From the NCBI GenBank assembly GCA_037447655.1, contig JBBHKE010002227.1:290763-336697 (forward strand): a stretch of 45,935 bases of DNA, in the 5' to 3' direction. Source of the stretch: Zygnema cylindricum. Taxonomy: Eukaryota; Streptophyta; Zygnematophyceae; Zygnematales; Zygnemataceae. Below the pieces are notes generated by a model. It made no database searches, was not told the origin of the DNA, and saw only the letters and a list, made by a program, of their open reading frames with translations. The translations under genes and the position numbers were made by a program. Positions 1 through 9,854 of this stretch are shown piece by piece (position 1 is the stretch's first letter; every line of letters starts with the position of its first letter).

Positions 1-143
1 GTACAAAAAGTACTCCAGCGCTTGTACTTTTATGTGTGGTATAGTCCTGTGATTGGCGTCGTACTTCAATAGAAGGGGTTTAGAGAGGGACTAGGACTTC
101 GAATTTTTTTGGTAGGTAGCTAACTCTCCCAGAGAGCACCTTC

Positions 144-150
144 TATAAAT
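144..150 (+). promoter_or_regulatory. TATA box of C-type LTR
   Basis: TATAAAT stands about 65 bases upstream of the first leader hairpin. The same position holds TATAAAT in M3, TATATA in D and CTATAAAG in the left C LTR. It marks the U3/R border; the start site is inferred about 30 bases downstream. Confidence 0.5.
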
Positions 151-215
151 GGCAAACTTTGGCCAGCCATAACAATCAATTCAGTTGACCAATTTCACTG
201 ATTCTTGTTGCTATA

Positions 216-280
216 GACTCAGGGGAGTTCACGCTACACAGCGGTGTAGTCGGTCAGAGTCTTTGCTTGCCTGGGTGGCT
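216..280 (+). other. Leader hairpin cassette (HP1-HP2-HP3)
   Basis: Three adjacent inverted repeats. HP1 is GACTC-AGGG-GAGTT at 216-229 (one terminal pair weakened). HP2 is CTACAC-AGCG-GTGTAG at 234-249. HP3 is a short GCC-TGGG-TGGC stem near 270-280. The same cassette, with compensating base changes, is present in the other LTR families; see findings. Confidence 0.55.
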
Positions 281-519
281 GTATTTATAAGGGAAAGTCA
301 AAATGGGTGAATGTGTCTAAATCTCATATTTTAACTTTGCATTCTGTGGTGCAACTGAGCACACAGAAAGTCTTATTTCACAAGGGTGAAGCTGTTATGG
401 GGTTCTCATTGTCAAGGGGTCAATCATTTGGGTTTATATTAAGTTACAGTTGGCACTATCTAGATTAACTTTTTTTTTATCTGCGAATTCTGTGTGGCAA
501 TAGAGCATATAGAATTTCA

Positions 520-1366
520 AGATGATGTCATGGAGGCGGACATCCCACGGGTGATAATGGTGAAGTAACCCGGGAACATTCACCCTGTACCGGTAGTTAT
601 TTTCATCCACTTCCACAAACGGCAGGGCATGGGGGTTTAGCTGCACATAACCCTTTTGATTGTTCTCGAGGTCTTTTGTCTTCATAAAATTCCAGGTTGG
701 GTGTGACGGTACGTTCACGGGGATAAGGATAAGTTCCCCAGGCTTTTCGGTACACCACTCCTCGGGCCACTCCGCTGGATCCCAATAAAAGCGCTTCGCG
801 AATCTTAAGGTGAGATCTGGATGCTGTGTGTCTACAGAGAGTGGAAAGAGGTAATTGGGGATTTCTTCTCCCTTTTCATTCTATACGTCTGTGTCCCTTT
901 GATCTCCTCAAAGGACAAACACATCGTCACCGCTGGGATACTGTGCTTCCGCTTTCTTTTCCGCGCTTTCAGAGGATTGCTCGTCTCCAGTACTTTCCTT
1001 GTTGGGGTCCCTCATCACCTCCAGATCTGAGGCGCGCTCTTGAATAGAGGGAGGTGTTGGTTCTCGTTCCGGTTCCTCCGCGTCCGAGATCTTATGGTCT
1101 TCCTAATCCTCTTGATCTCCTTCTTGGAGTGGGTGGTATTCAGGGTCTTGTGAGTTTTCCAATCCTTCCCCTCTACTGGTCTCCGCCGGCCCTGCCTCGC
1201 TACTGGCTGTTTCTTTCGGTTTTGGCTCCGCTTCTACCTCCCTCCTCCCGTCTGCCTCTACCATGGCCTCTGCCGCCACTAAAAGTGTGTCTGGACGAGG
1301 CACATCTCCTTGCCCCACACGTACCAGTCTCCTCCTCTTTGGTGGTGGGGAGGATGACGACGCCAT
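520..1366 (-). pseudogene. Decayed ORF of unknown function with N-terminal nuclear-localisation-like motif
   Basis: Not recognised. One - strand frame reads from an ATG at 1366, in good plant start context (CCATGGCG), down to 520. It is broken by in-frame stops near 1101 (TAG), 917 (TGA) and 900 (TAG). The start MASSSSPPPKRRRLVR has a basic cluster like a monopartite nuclear localisation signal. About 150 acidic, Pro/Glu/Ser-rich low-complexity residues follow. The C-terminal part is globular-looking and Trp/Tyr/His-rich, with short pieces such as RFYWDPAEWPEEW and GLLHHYHPWDVRLHDI, and is cut at 520 by the LTR. It has the same strand and frame as the gypsy-1 chromodomain lying about 480 bases upstream. 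It could be an extra 3' ORF of gypsy-1, a captured gene fragment, or a host gene remnant. Confidence 0.5.
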
Positions 1367-1844
1367 GGATGTTGTCGAGTAGGACAATTCAGGAAATTCT
1401 AGAAGCGAAGGTAAGCTGGCTGTGCGGAGTGAAGCACTCTCTAAACTGCCTGGACTAGGCTGGCCGCGAAGACGGATGGCGGCTTTATCAAAGAGGGTTG
1501 AAGGTTTCACGTTTGGACTCTGCGAAGCGTCGCAGTGTGCGAGGGCATCGCAGTGTCCAACGTTTATAAAACTGCGCTGCTGCAAGGAAACCGAGGGTTC
1601 GTTGTCATCGATATTGTGAAACACAATCGCGTCGTTGCGCTTTCCTTTCACCGTAGCGGTGGCGCTCCGTTCCTCTGAAGGCACCGTAACCATGCTGCGA
1701 TGTGGTGGCTGCGCCACTATAGCGATGTGGTGCGATAACATCGTCGTTGCTTTTCTTCGCCACGTCCCCAATATAATTGCGATAGTTGCGACACTGCGAT
1801 TCACTCTTTTATCGCAGCCGCTGCGATTGCCCCTCTGGTGAAGC
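1367..1844. other. Gene-free, GCGAT-rich low-complexity stretch
   Basis: About 480 bases between the chromodomain end of gypsy-1 and the unknown ORF. It is rich in imperfect words such as GCGATGTGG, TCGCAGTG and GCTGCG. A long - strand frame crosses it, but composition and lack of recognisable residues suggest non-coding linker or 3' UTR. No LTR or polypurine tract is visible here, so the 3' LTR of gypsy-1 is not in this stretch. Confidence 0.4.
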
Positions 1845-1931
1845 CGAGTGTCCTCACTCTTATGAAAGTGTCGCAGTAACTCCGGGGAATGTAGGTACTT
1901 CTCATCCACCCAAGAGTCGTCCTCAGCCACG
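1845..1931 (-). pseudogene. gypsy-1 chromodomain, C-terminal half
   Basis: Reading leftwards from the A1 insertion, the - strand encodes CVAEDDSWVDEKYL followed by HSPELLRHFHKSE. This continues the chromodomain that begins on the other side of A1 with QYLVRWKG; the family pattern is Y-L-V-(K/R)-W-K-G followed by EDDSWEP. Chromodomains of chromoviral integrases bind methylated histone tails and steer integration to heterochromatin (family knowledge). The frame stays open beyond the domain into low-complexity sequence. Confidence 0.75.
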
Positions 1932-1936
1932 CAGCC
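1932..1936. repeat. Target-site duplication of A1 (left copy)
   Basis: CAGCC directly precedes the TGTAG start of the A1 5' LTR. The same five bases occur at 8365-8369, directly after the TTTCA end of its 3' LTR. This proves one integration event into the gypsy-1 chromodomain. Confidence 0.9.
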
Positions 1937-2976
1937 TGTAGAAAATAATGGTCCTTTAAAGTATATTCTAGGTCTAAATAGAAATATAGAAAGAAGCCAA
2001 GGCAGTCTACCTCTAACTTCTCTCTCCAACTCTTAAACTTGTCGCACACACTGAGAAATTGGAGAGGAAGCTAGAGCCATGGCAACATAGGCTATACACA
2101 GGTTTACGCGAAATATATATTAGGGGTTTATTTAGTAAAATGATATGTGCCGGCCACAGGTATTGAACCTGGCACCTGCCGGACGGCAAGTTGCCGGTAG
2201 ACGGTAACCTTAGCCATTAAGTTTTGATGTAGTGTTAAGTACTATATGGTTTGATAAATGTTTAAACATTAATACGTAGGATAAGCCATTAAACTAAAAT
2301 TGTTTACAGGATACATAGAATTGGTAGTATAAAAGTACGGAATACAGTACGGATAAGAAATCAATACCGCGCATTGATTTCTTAAGCGAAATGAATACTG
2401 CGAATGTATTTATTACGACTACGATTAAATGTGAATCTAATCGGACAGCCGGAATTAACGCCGAGATCGCGGAAGAGGATTTCGGCGGTTTGTGGTCATC
2501 GCCACATCGGATGACACGTGGCGGAATGACATTGGATCGCGACATCTCCGAGAATTAAGGGAGCGAATACGGACATATCACGTGTCGACATTTAGGACAT
2601 GTCGTATGTTCGTACAGAAAGTACACCGGCAGCCGTTCTTTTGTGTACAGAGCTGTAATCTGATTGGTTCCGTACATCAGTAGATAGAGTCTGTGAGAGA
2701 GATAAGACTTAGAAAAATTAGGAGATAGGACCCTCTCTCCCAGAGAGCTTCTGTACAAAAGGTCATCTTTGACCCTCCATAACTTACTGCTTCAGGGAGC
2801 AAATTTAGAGATTCTTTTTGCTATCGACTCAGGGGAGTCACAGGGGTGAAGTTGGTCAGAGTTATTGTCTGCCAGGGTGGCAGTTTTTTGTGCTGAAACA
2901 CAAAGGGGTCAGGGTTATCCTAGAGGCTTCTTGGAAGCTGTCCACTCTGAGGACTTATGGAGGTCTCAGAGTTTTA
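1937..2976 (+). repeat. A1 5' LTR
   Basis: It starts TGTAGAAAATAATGG and ends GAGTTTTA, where the terminal CA has mutated to TA; the 3' copy keeps TTTCA. It holds the GA-rich/CCATGG block near 2060-2090, an antisense tRNA-like module at 2147-2222, a G-box CACGTG at 2579-2584, repeated GTAC cores with a CCAAT box (as ATTGG) near 2610-2680, and HP1 of the leader cassette near 2828. HP2 is damaged in this copy. Confidence 0.92.
2147..2222 (-). other. Antisense tRNA-like module in A1 5' LTR
   Basis: On the - strand: A-box-like TTAATGGCTAAGG (complement of 2208-2220), then a B-box-like AGGTTCAATACCT (complement of 2158-2170) inside a T-arm-like CCAGG...CCTGT stem. The spacing is short for a real tRNA and there is no matching acceptor stem, so it is not called as a tRNA gene. 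Confidence 0.5.
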
Positions 2977-2991
2977 GGTTATGGGCCCACC
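2977..2991 (+). promoter_or_regulatory. A1 primer-binding site overlapping gag start codon
   Basis: GGTTATGGGCCCACC begins at the base after the LTR. It is the exact complement of the anticodon arm of plant initiator tRNA-Met as I recall it (GGUGGGCCCAUAACC), the half-tRNA priming used by Drosophila copia and yeast Ty5. The ATG at 2981-2983 is the first codon of gag (MGPPSRVPIF). Confidence 0.8.
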
Positions 2992-4062
2992 CTCTAGGGT
3001 ACCAATCTTTAATGGAACAGGCTTCATATACTGGGAAAGTATGATGATAGGAGCTCTATGCGAAAAAAGGTTTTGGGGGATAGTGAGTGGACGGTTTGGG
3101 CGTCCATCAAGTCTTAGAATTCCTCCAAGGTTTGGAGGAAGCAGATTCACCAGGAAAGAGGATCCACCTTCAACGGATGAAACAAAAGAATGAGAGGTGG
3201 TGGACAAAAGAAAGGAGAAGGAGGCAACCACACCAATAGCAACTGGTTCGGCTTCATGTCACATATTTCGAGGAACGAGGAGAATGATACTGAAACCTGG
3301 GACTTCAACAATATGGCGGCAAAGCACTTCATCCTACGCCATCTCACTCAAGGACTTGCATGTCCTCATTTGCAGGTAGAAAGGGCATCCGATCTTTGGA
3401 TGGCTCTCATAGAGATGTACCGAAGTGGTATGATTCAGCAACAACAGTTGGCTGATCATAAAGTTAAGGAGTATGTATACAAAGGGGGGAAGATGTTGGA
3501 TTTTTGCAATGAGCTTGCTACACTCTTCATGGAGCTAGAGAGTGCAGGAAAAGATTTTAGTGAAAAAGAAAAGGTTAACTGTTTACTGATGAAGTTACCC
3601 GATGAGTTCGAGAACATAGTCAACTGTTTGCAGGACTTGCCGAACTCATGGTGGATATGGAACTCAGTGGTAGGGATGATTCTCGTTGAGGAGAAAACGA
3701 TTGAAATACGAAGGGGAGGAAAGAGTGGCCAAGCCTTGGCAACTGCGACCGATTGGAAGAACAAGGATTCGTGGAAACCGGTCGGAAACTATGGGGGGGG
3801 GGAGCAAAAAAATCAGACCGACGAGTTCCGACCTAGAGCTCCCAAAGGTTTATGTCATTTTTGTAAGAAACCTGGGCACTATATGGCAGAGTGCATTAAG
3901 CTAACCGAGCTTCGGTTAAAGGAGGGGCAGACTTGTGGTACCCCAAGAGGAAAGAAAAAGGCCGTTGTGACACAGGTACATGAGGCGAAATCCGACGATG
4001 AGGACGATGAGCTCCATTTAGATGAGGAGTTGGAGGCGAAAAACGAGGTCGAAATTCCATGA
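2981..4062 (+). pseudogene. gag: A1 gag (capsid and nucleocapsid)
   Basis: Capsid-type copia Gag opening MGPPSRVPIFNGTGFIYW, directly from the primer-site ATG. An in-frame TGA stops it at 3191-3193, and a one-base loss near 3253, judged against A2, shifts the frame. From there a long frame runs to 4062 with the typical capsid segment (AAKHFILRHL, MLDFCNELATLFMELE, LLMKLPDEFENIV). The zinc knuckle CHFCKKPGHYMAEC (CX2CX4HX4C) is intact near 3854-3897. An acidic Asp/Glu-rich linker precedes the TGA at 4060, where A2 has an Arg codon (CGA). Gag would package the element RNA in cytoplasmic particles; this copy cannot make the full protein. Confidence 0.88.
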
Positions 4063-5367
4063 AGGCAGAAATGTGCTTACGGTGGATTGAAAGGTGAAGT
4101 AGGCTGGATTATAGATTCAGGTGCCTCCATGCACATGTGTAAAGATAGGCACGTTTTCACTAAGATAAGAAAGATTCCCACCGTAGAGATATAGTACGGG
4201 GATGGGATGATAGTCACCACTACACTTGTAGGATCAGTAGATTTGAAAGTGTTAGTAGAAGGAAAGACATCCATAGTATCATTCTCTGATGTATTGTTTA
4301 TTCCGGAGCTGAACAAAAACCTCATCTCTACATCCGTATTAGATGATAAGGGTTTTTTTACTAGCACTAGGGAAGGAGTCTTTACTGCTAGTTTTGAGGA
4401 GGATGTCTATTTCATTGCTGAGAAAGGTAGCCATGGGATGTTTAGGCTGGTTTTAAGTAATGAAAAGAAGAAACTATATTATGCTGGTGTTCATGATATT
4501 ATGATGTGGCATAAGAGGCTTGGGCATGGGAATCTAGACAAGTTAAGAGAAATGAAAAAGATGGGAGTGGTGGAAGGGATTAAGTTCAGTGAGAATGATA
4601 ATATAAGTGATTGTAGTGGATGTGCTCAAGGTAAAACACACAGATTACCCTTTCCTAAAACAGCCACCTATAAGGGAGAAAAAATTTTGGATATAGTATA
4701 CACAGATATTTCATGATTGACTAAAGTGCCCTCACCGCAGGGGAAGAGATTTATGATGACTATCACTGATGATTGGTCTAGTTATTCCCGAGTGTATTTT
4801 TTGAAAAACAAGTCCGAAGCTCAGGATTGTTTTAGACAATATAAAGCATGGAGCGAAAAACTCCATGAAATTCCAATCAAGAGAATAAAGAGTGACAATG
4901 GTGGAGAGTATAGTTCTAACGAGTTTGAGGATTTTTTGAGGGAAGATGGGGTCCAACACCAAAAGAGAGTTCCACAAAACCCGGAACAGAATGTGGTAGC
5001 TGAAAGGTTAAATAGATCACTAAGTGATAGTGCTAGAAGTACGTTGTCAGATAAGAAGATAAGAAAAAGGTTTTGGGCAGAAGCAATGAACTGTGTTAAT
5101 TACCTCAAAAATAGAGTTCTTACTTCAGCTATAAAAGATGAAGCACCTTATGAGAGATGGACAGGCCGAAAACCAGACATATCTCACTTTAAGGTTTTTG
5201 GCAGTCAAGTATTCAGTCTAGATACAGATCGGTCTAATTGGAAGCTAGATCCTAAACGAAAACCGGGATACTTATTAGGATATGATGAGGATGTTAAAAG
5301 ATATAGAGTTTATGATCTAAAAAAGGGAAGATATAATCTTAGTAAAGCATCTAGTAGTTATGGATGA
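4063..5367 (+). pseudogene. pol: A1 protease and integrase
   Basis: Same frame as the end of gag. The aspartic protease motif IIDSGASMHMC lies near 4108-4140. A TAG at 4192-4194 follows. Next comes the GAG-pre-integrase zinc region with MMWHKRLGHGNLDKLREM and CSGCAQGKTHRLPF (HHCC), then the integrase core: first Asp in VYTDIS, an in-frame TGA at 4714-4716 right after it, second Asp in IKSDNGGEYSS, Glu in NVVAERLNRS. All three DDE residues are still encoded. An extra A in a short A-run near 5325 shifts the frame, so it ends at 5367 instead of joining reverse transcriptase. Confidence 0.88.
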
Positions 5368-7298
5368 AGGAAAGTCTGTGGATCACTTCAAATATACAAA
5401 ATCAGTGAAAATCAGATTTGAGTCAGAAAATTTCGATGACTTTGAGCTTCCTAACTATCCAAGTTTTAGAGAAGATGACATTCTTCCAGGTACAAATTAG
5501 ACCAAAAAGGACTCGGTTGTGGAAACTCCATTGACAACTCTACTCGAAGCGGAAGACGTGGTGGAAATTTATTCGGAATCAAGGGATAGGGGAGAAGCCG
5601 AGTTTGTTCGAAAGAATCCACAAGAACCATCTATTCCGGCCTTAGATTTTGAGGGGGGAAGGAGAAGTAGCAAAAGACTGCAAAAAAAACAGGTTAATAA
5701 CAAGGTAACTAAACTATCTCATCAAGATGAACCTCAAACTTATGGAGAGGCGATGACTTGTCCAGAAAGAAATCGGTGGAAGACAGCCATTAATGAGGAG
5801 ATGGCCTCAATTATGGCAGCCGATACTTGGGAGCTGGTGGATTGTCCACCTAACCGAAAACCAATTCAAATAAAAACTGAACCTAGATAACACAATCGAG
5901 CGCTACAAGGCCCGATTAGTGGCAAAGGGATTTACACAAAAGGAAGGAATTGACTACGAGGAAACCTTTGCCCCGGTGGTCTGATTTCCCTCCGTCCGCA
6001 TACTTCTCAGCCTGGCAGCAGCGGAAGACATGCAAGTGCACCAAATGGACATCAAGACAACCTTTTTGAATGGAGAATTGGAAGAGGAGATCTTCATGCG
6101 ACAACCCGAAGGGTTTGTGGAGGAAGGAGAGGAGAGTAAGGTATGCCGGCTGATTAAATCTCTTTATGGTTTGAAACAGGCGCCCCGACAGTGGAATAAG
6201 AAGCTTGATGAGTTTTTTACCGGTCTAGGATATATTCGGATCAGCTCAGATCACTCAATCTATGTTTTCGAAGATGAGGAAGGTTTTATATTTATTGCAA
6301 TTTATGTTGATGATTTGCTTGTTTTAAGTAAATCAATGGAAAAAATTAATAAACTGAAAACCGATCTTAAGGGGAGATTTGAAATGAAGGATATGGGGGA
6401 AGCAAAATATATTTTGGGAATTCAAGTAGAGAGAGACCGAAAAAGAAAAATAATAAGATTGACTCAAAAGGAAGCAAAAGGGAACATGCTTGAAAAATTT
6501 CAAATGGATAAAGCTAATAGTTGTACAACTCCAATGGAATTGAAGAAGGGAAGTGAGGGGAGTGAGGAAGAAGGAGTCATAGTCTTAGACGAGGAATTAT
6601 CTCCTGAAGAACAGAAGTTCATGCAGACTATTCTTTACAGGCAAGTAGTGGGAAGTGTAATCTATTTTATGAAGTGTACCCGGCTGGATTTAGCTGCAGC
6701 TGTAGGAGTGCTGAGTAAAAGTCTAAATGCTCCCACTAAGAAGGATTGGGAGGCAGCTAAAAGAGTTCTTAGATACTTGATAGGAACTAGGGATCTATGG
6801 TTGCATTTGGGTGGGGAGAATACTGACATCACTACTTGGAGTGATGCTAGTTATGGTGATGCTCCGATGAGGAGATCCACTTCTGGATATGTATTATATG
6901 TGGGTGATGGGGCTTGCTGTTGGAGTAGCAAACAGCAAAAAGTTATTGCTCAGTCCACCATGGAGGCTGAGTATATGGCCTCTTGCTTTGCTGTAAAAGA
7001 ATTGATGTGGGTCAAGTCTTTGCTTGGTGAGCTTGGTCACCTTAAGAGTTGTGTGCAGAATTTTTTTTGTGATAATCAGGTAGGAATCGCTATTTCAGCC
7101 AATCCTAAACATCATTTTAAAGCCAAACACATGGACATCAGACTCAACTTTGTTAGAGAGAAAGTAGAAAACAAAATAATCAGTTTAGAGTACCGACCAG
7201 ATAGTGAGATGGTAGCAGATATGATAACCAAACCTGTGCCTTCTCCTAAGCTAATTTTTTGCAGGGAGAAGTGTGGTTTGAAATTAGAGATTGAGTAG
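5368..7298 (+). pseudogene. pol: A1 reverse transcriptase and RNase H
   Basis: Linker with the conserved GGRRSSKRLQ segment, then the RT fingers. A stop near 5498, a deletion of roughly 20-25 bases near 5875 (relative to A2) and a TGA near 5979 break the N-terminal part. From 6030 to the TAG at 7296-7298 one 422-codon frame is open: MDIKTTFLNGELEEEIF, SLYGLKQAPRQW, the catalytic YVDD (6303-6314), then RNase H with WSDASYGDAPM, STMEAEYMA and FCDNQ. One expected residue beside the last motif is changed (DNQVGIA where A2 has DNQAAID). The end KPVPSPKLIFCREKCGL is typical of the family. Confidence 0.9.
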
Positions 7299-7300
7299 AA

Positions 7301-7311
7301 AATAAGGGGAG
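7301..7311 (+). other. A1 polypurine tract
   Basis: AATAAGGGGAG abuts the first TG of the 3' LTR, the expected plus-strand DNA primer position. A2 has the identical tract (16604-16614) and M3 has AATAAGGGTAG. Confidence 0.8.
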
Positions 7312-8364
7312 TGTAGAAATTAATGGTCCATTTAAAAGTGTTTTCTATGTCTAAATAGAAATATAGAAAGAAGCCCAGGGTTTCTACCTCTAACTTCTCT
7401 CTCCAACTCTCAAACTTGTCGCAATCTCTGAGAAAATTGGAGAGGGAGCTAGAGCCATGGCTACCTAGGCTATCCAGAGGTTTACGGGAAATATTTATTA
7501 CGGGTTTATTTAGTAAAAAGATATGTGCCAGCCACAGGTATTAAACCTGGCACTTGCCGGACGGCAAGTTGCCGGTAGACGGTAACCTTAGTCGTTAAGT
7601 CTTGATGTAGTGTTAAGTACCATATGGTTTGATAAATGTTTAAACATTAATACGCAGGATAATTCATTAAACTAAAATTGTTTACGTGATAAATAGAACC
7701 AGTAGCATAAAACTACGGATTACAGTACGGATAAGAAATCAATATCGCGCATTGATTTCTTAAGCGAAACGAATACCGCGAATGTATTTATTATGGTTAT
7801 GATTAAATGTGAATCTAATCGGACAGCCGAAATTAACGCTGAGATCGCGGAAGAGGATTTTGGCGGTTTGTGGTCATCGCCACATCGGATGACACATAGC
7901 GAAATGACATTTGATCGCGGCATCTCCGAGAATTAAGGGAGCAAATCTGGACATACCACTTGTCGACATTTAGGACATGTCGTAAAGTGTTCGTACATAA
8001 AGTACACCGGCAGCTGTACTTAGTGTACGGAACTATAATCTGATTGGTTACATACATCAGTAGATAGAGTCTGTGAGAGAGATAGGACTTAGAAAAATTA
8101 GGAGATAGAACCCTCTCTCCTAGAGATCTTCTGTACAAAAGATCAACTTTGACCCTCCATTACTTACTGCTCAGGGGAGCAAATTCAGAGATTCTTTTTG
8201 CTATCGACTCAAGGGAGTCTTGTCTTTATAGGGGTCAAGGTGGTGAGAGTTATTATATGCGAGGGTGGCAGTTGATTTTGCTGAAACACAAAGGGGTCAG
8301 TGTTATCCTAGAGGCTTCTTGGAAGCTGTCCACTCTGAGGACTTATGGAGGTCTCAGAGTTTCA
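7312..8364 (+). repeat. A1 3' LTR
   Basis: TGTAGAAATTAATGG to GAGTTTCA, followed by the TSD. It contains the GA-rich/CCATGG block near 7440-7470, an antisense tRNA-like module at 7524-7600, the GTAC cluster near 7990-8050 and HP1 GACTC-AAGG-GAGTC at 8207-8220. HP2 has decayed. The TATA position reads TGTACAAAAG. Confidence 0.92.
7524..7600 (-). other. Antisense tRNA-like module in A1 3' LTR
   Basis: Counterpart of 2147-2222. The A-box-like block is the complement of 7586-7598 and the B-box-like AGGTTTAATACCT is the complement of about 7536-7548. A self-complementary GGCAAGTTGCC segment lies between them. Confidence 0.45.
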
Positions 8365-8369
8365 CAGCC

Positions 8370-8445
8370 CTTCCAACGCACCAAATATTGGCTAGAGTTG
8401 GAATTGCGAGAGCTTCGGGACTGAAGGATCTCTTCCACCTCATAC
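8370..8445 (-). pseudogene. gypsy-1 chromodomain, N-terminal half
   Basis: The - strand encodes EYEVEEILQSRSSRNSNSSQ followed by YLVRWKG, the first half of a chromodomain with its aromatic/Trp cage residues. A1 then interrupts it, and it resumes at 1931 with CVAEDDSW. Both halves are in the same frame once the TSD is counted once. Confidence 0.78.
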
Positions 8446-9854
8446 TCGTCTGATGTATCCCTAACAGCTGGTAAAGGAGTATTCTACCGTCGATTAGGAA
8501 ACATCGAATCAGGGTCGCGAAACGCTTTAAAAAGGGAAACATGGAAGAAATTGTGGATATGCCACTCTTTCAAAATATCCAACTTATAAGCCACCCGTGA
8601 CAGAACTGTGAATGTGCCAAGAATTTAGTTGCCAATTTTTTTGAGATGGCACCCGGTAAGGGGAGGTTTTCTATATTAAGGCGAACCTTATCACCCGCGC
8701 TGAAAATGGTTTCCTTTCGGTGAGCGTCGGCCTGCGACTTTTGACGATCCTTTGCCAGCTGGAGCGCCTTTGCCGCCTTTTCGAGGTTCCCTTGCATTGT
8801 TTTGGCAAAATCTAGAGCTGCCGGCGTAGGTCAGTCCGCTAGGAATAAGTTTTGTGGAACGGTGGGCTGTCGTCCATTGAGGGAGAATGGCGTAGCACTT
8901 GTGGATGGGTGCACCGCACTGTTGTACGCCACCTCGATGGCTGTTAGATGGTTCACCCAATCCGTTTGGTGCACCGAGACATAAGCCCGCAACGCCTCCT
9001 CCAAAGTCCGATTCACCCTTTCAGTGTGACCATCAATTTGAGGGTGGTAAGCTGTGGACATGGCCAACTGCGTGCCACACAGCTCAAATAGGTTTTCCCA
9101 AAATTTTGCTCACGAATTTCCGGTCACGGTCCCATACGATCCTCATCGGAAGTCCGTTATGGCGGAATATCTCCCGAAAGAATAAGTTTGCGACATCTCG
9201 CGCAGTGGATGTGGTTGACGTGGTTAGGAAATGGGCCATTTTCTTCAAATAATCCACGACGACAAAGATTAAGTCATAGCCCTCCTTAGTCAGAGGAAGA
9301 TCTACGATGAAATCCATCGAGATTGCCTCCGAATGAACAGATGGTATGGGAAGGGGTTGTAACAGACCTTGTTGTCCCGATTCCGATTTGTTCCTATTAC
9401 AGGAGTCACACGTCCGAACATAATCCGCAATGTTGCGAGTCATGTTCGGCCAATAATACGCCTCAGCAACACGTGCGGTTGTTTTATCCCGCCCAAAGTG
9501 TCCACTGAGCGGCTCGTCATGACTCATTTGAAATATCACATGTCGTAACTCCGGATTTGTTCGAACGTAAAGTCGTGTTGTCTGACTCGGTCTGTACCGC
9601 CACATACCAATGGCGGTTCGGATTAATACCTTCCGTCGAATGAGTTTCTTCATTGTCTCGTCTTCATCGTAAGGGGCTTTGATCCTACTTAGCCACTGGT
9701 CGTCCACTTGCACCGTACTAGTGACTGCGCTGAGTTTTGGATCTTGCGGTGCGTTCGACGCTGAGATATTCTTTTTCGCAGAGCTTACGTCGACATCTTT
9801 TGATGCTTGCGATCGTTCCTCTACCACTGGCGCAGCGACTCCGGGTCTTCTCAA
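8446..9854 (-). pseudogene. pol: gypsy-1 integrase
   Basis: Chromovirus integrase in N-to-C order from 9854 down. H2C2 zinc finger: MSHDEPLSGHFGRDKT ... CDSCNRNK. Core: first Asp in ISMDFIVDLP, second in IVWDRDRKFVS, Glu in DGHTERVNRTLEE, so the DDE triad is still encoded. A frameshift near 9100 separates the second Asp from the Glu block. A further shift near 8830 precedes the basic tail (LEKAAKALQLAKDRQKSQAD, GDKVRLNIENLPLPG). A stop lies near 8490 before the chromodomain. It would have inserted element cDNA in the nucleus; it is not functional here. Confidence 0.87.

Larger units (their letters stand above)
1..519 (+). repeat. C-type copia LTR, truncated by window edge
   Basis: This is the downstream part of a copia LTR in + orientation. 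It aligns over its whole length to the reverse complement of the C-element LTRs (10631-11236 and 20014-20620): GTAC pair, TATA box, leader hairpins, and the end AGAATTTCA. It ends at 519 with CA. No half-tRNA primer site follows, so it is a solo LTR or the 3' LTR of an element lying to the left of the window. It interrupts the - strand ORF remnant that starts at 520. Confidence 0.85.
1937..8364 (+). mobile_element. A1: full-length Ty1/copia element in gypsy-1
   Basis: A complete 6.4-kb copia structure: 5' LTR 1937-2976, half-tRNA primer site 2977-2991, gag-protease-integrase-RT-RNase H, polypurine tract 7301-7311, 3' LTR 7312-8364, TSD CAGCC. The two LTRs differ at several positions per hundred by eye, more than the two M3 LTRs do, so this is an older insertion. 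It is about as long as A2 and clearly the same family. Coding capacity is lost through several stops, frameshifts and a small deletion in RT. Confidence 0.93.

Noticed and set aside
1103-2029. 308-codon - strand frame from 2029 to 1103
   Set aside because: Composite: its first residues are antisense LTR of A1, then the gypsy chromodomain, then linker and the unknown ORF. The true pieces are annotated separately.
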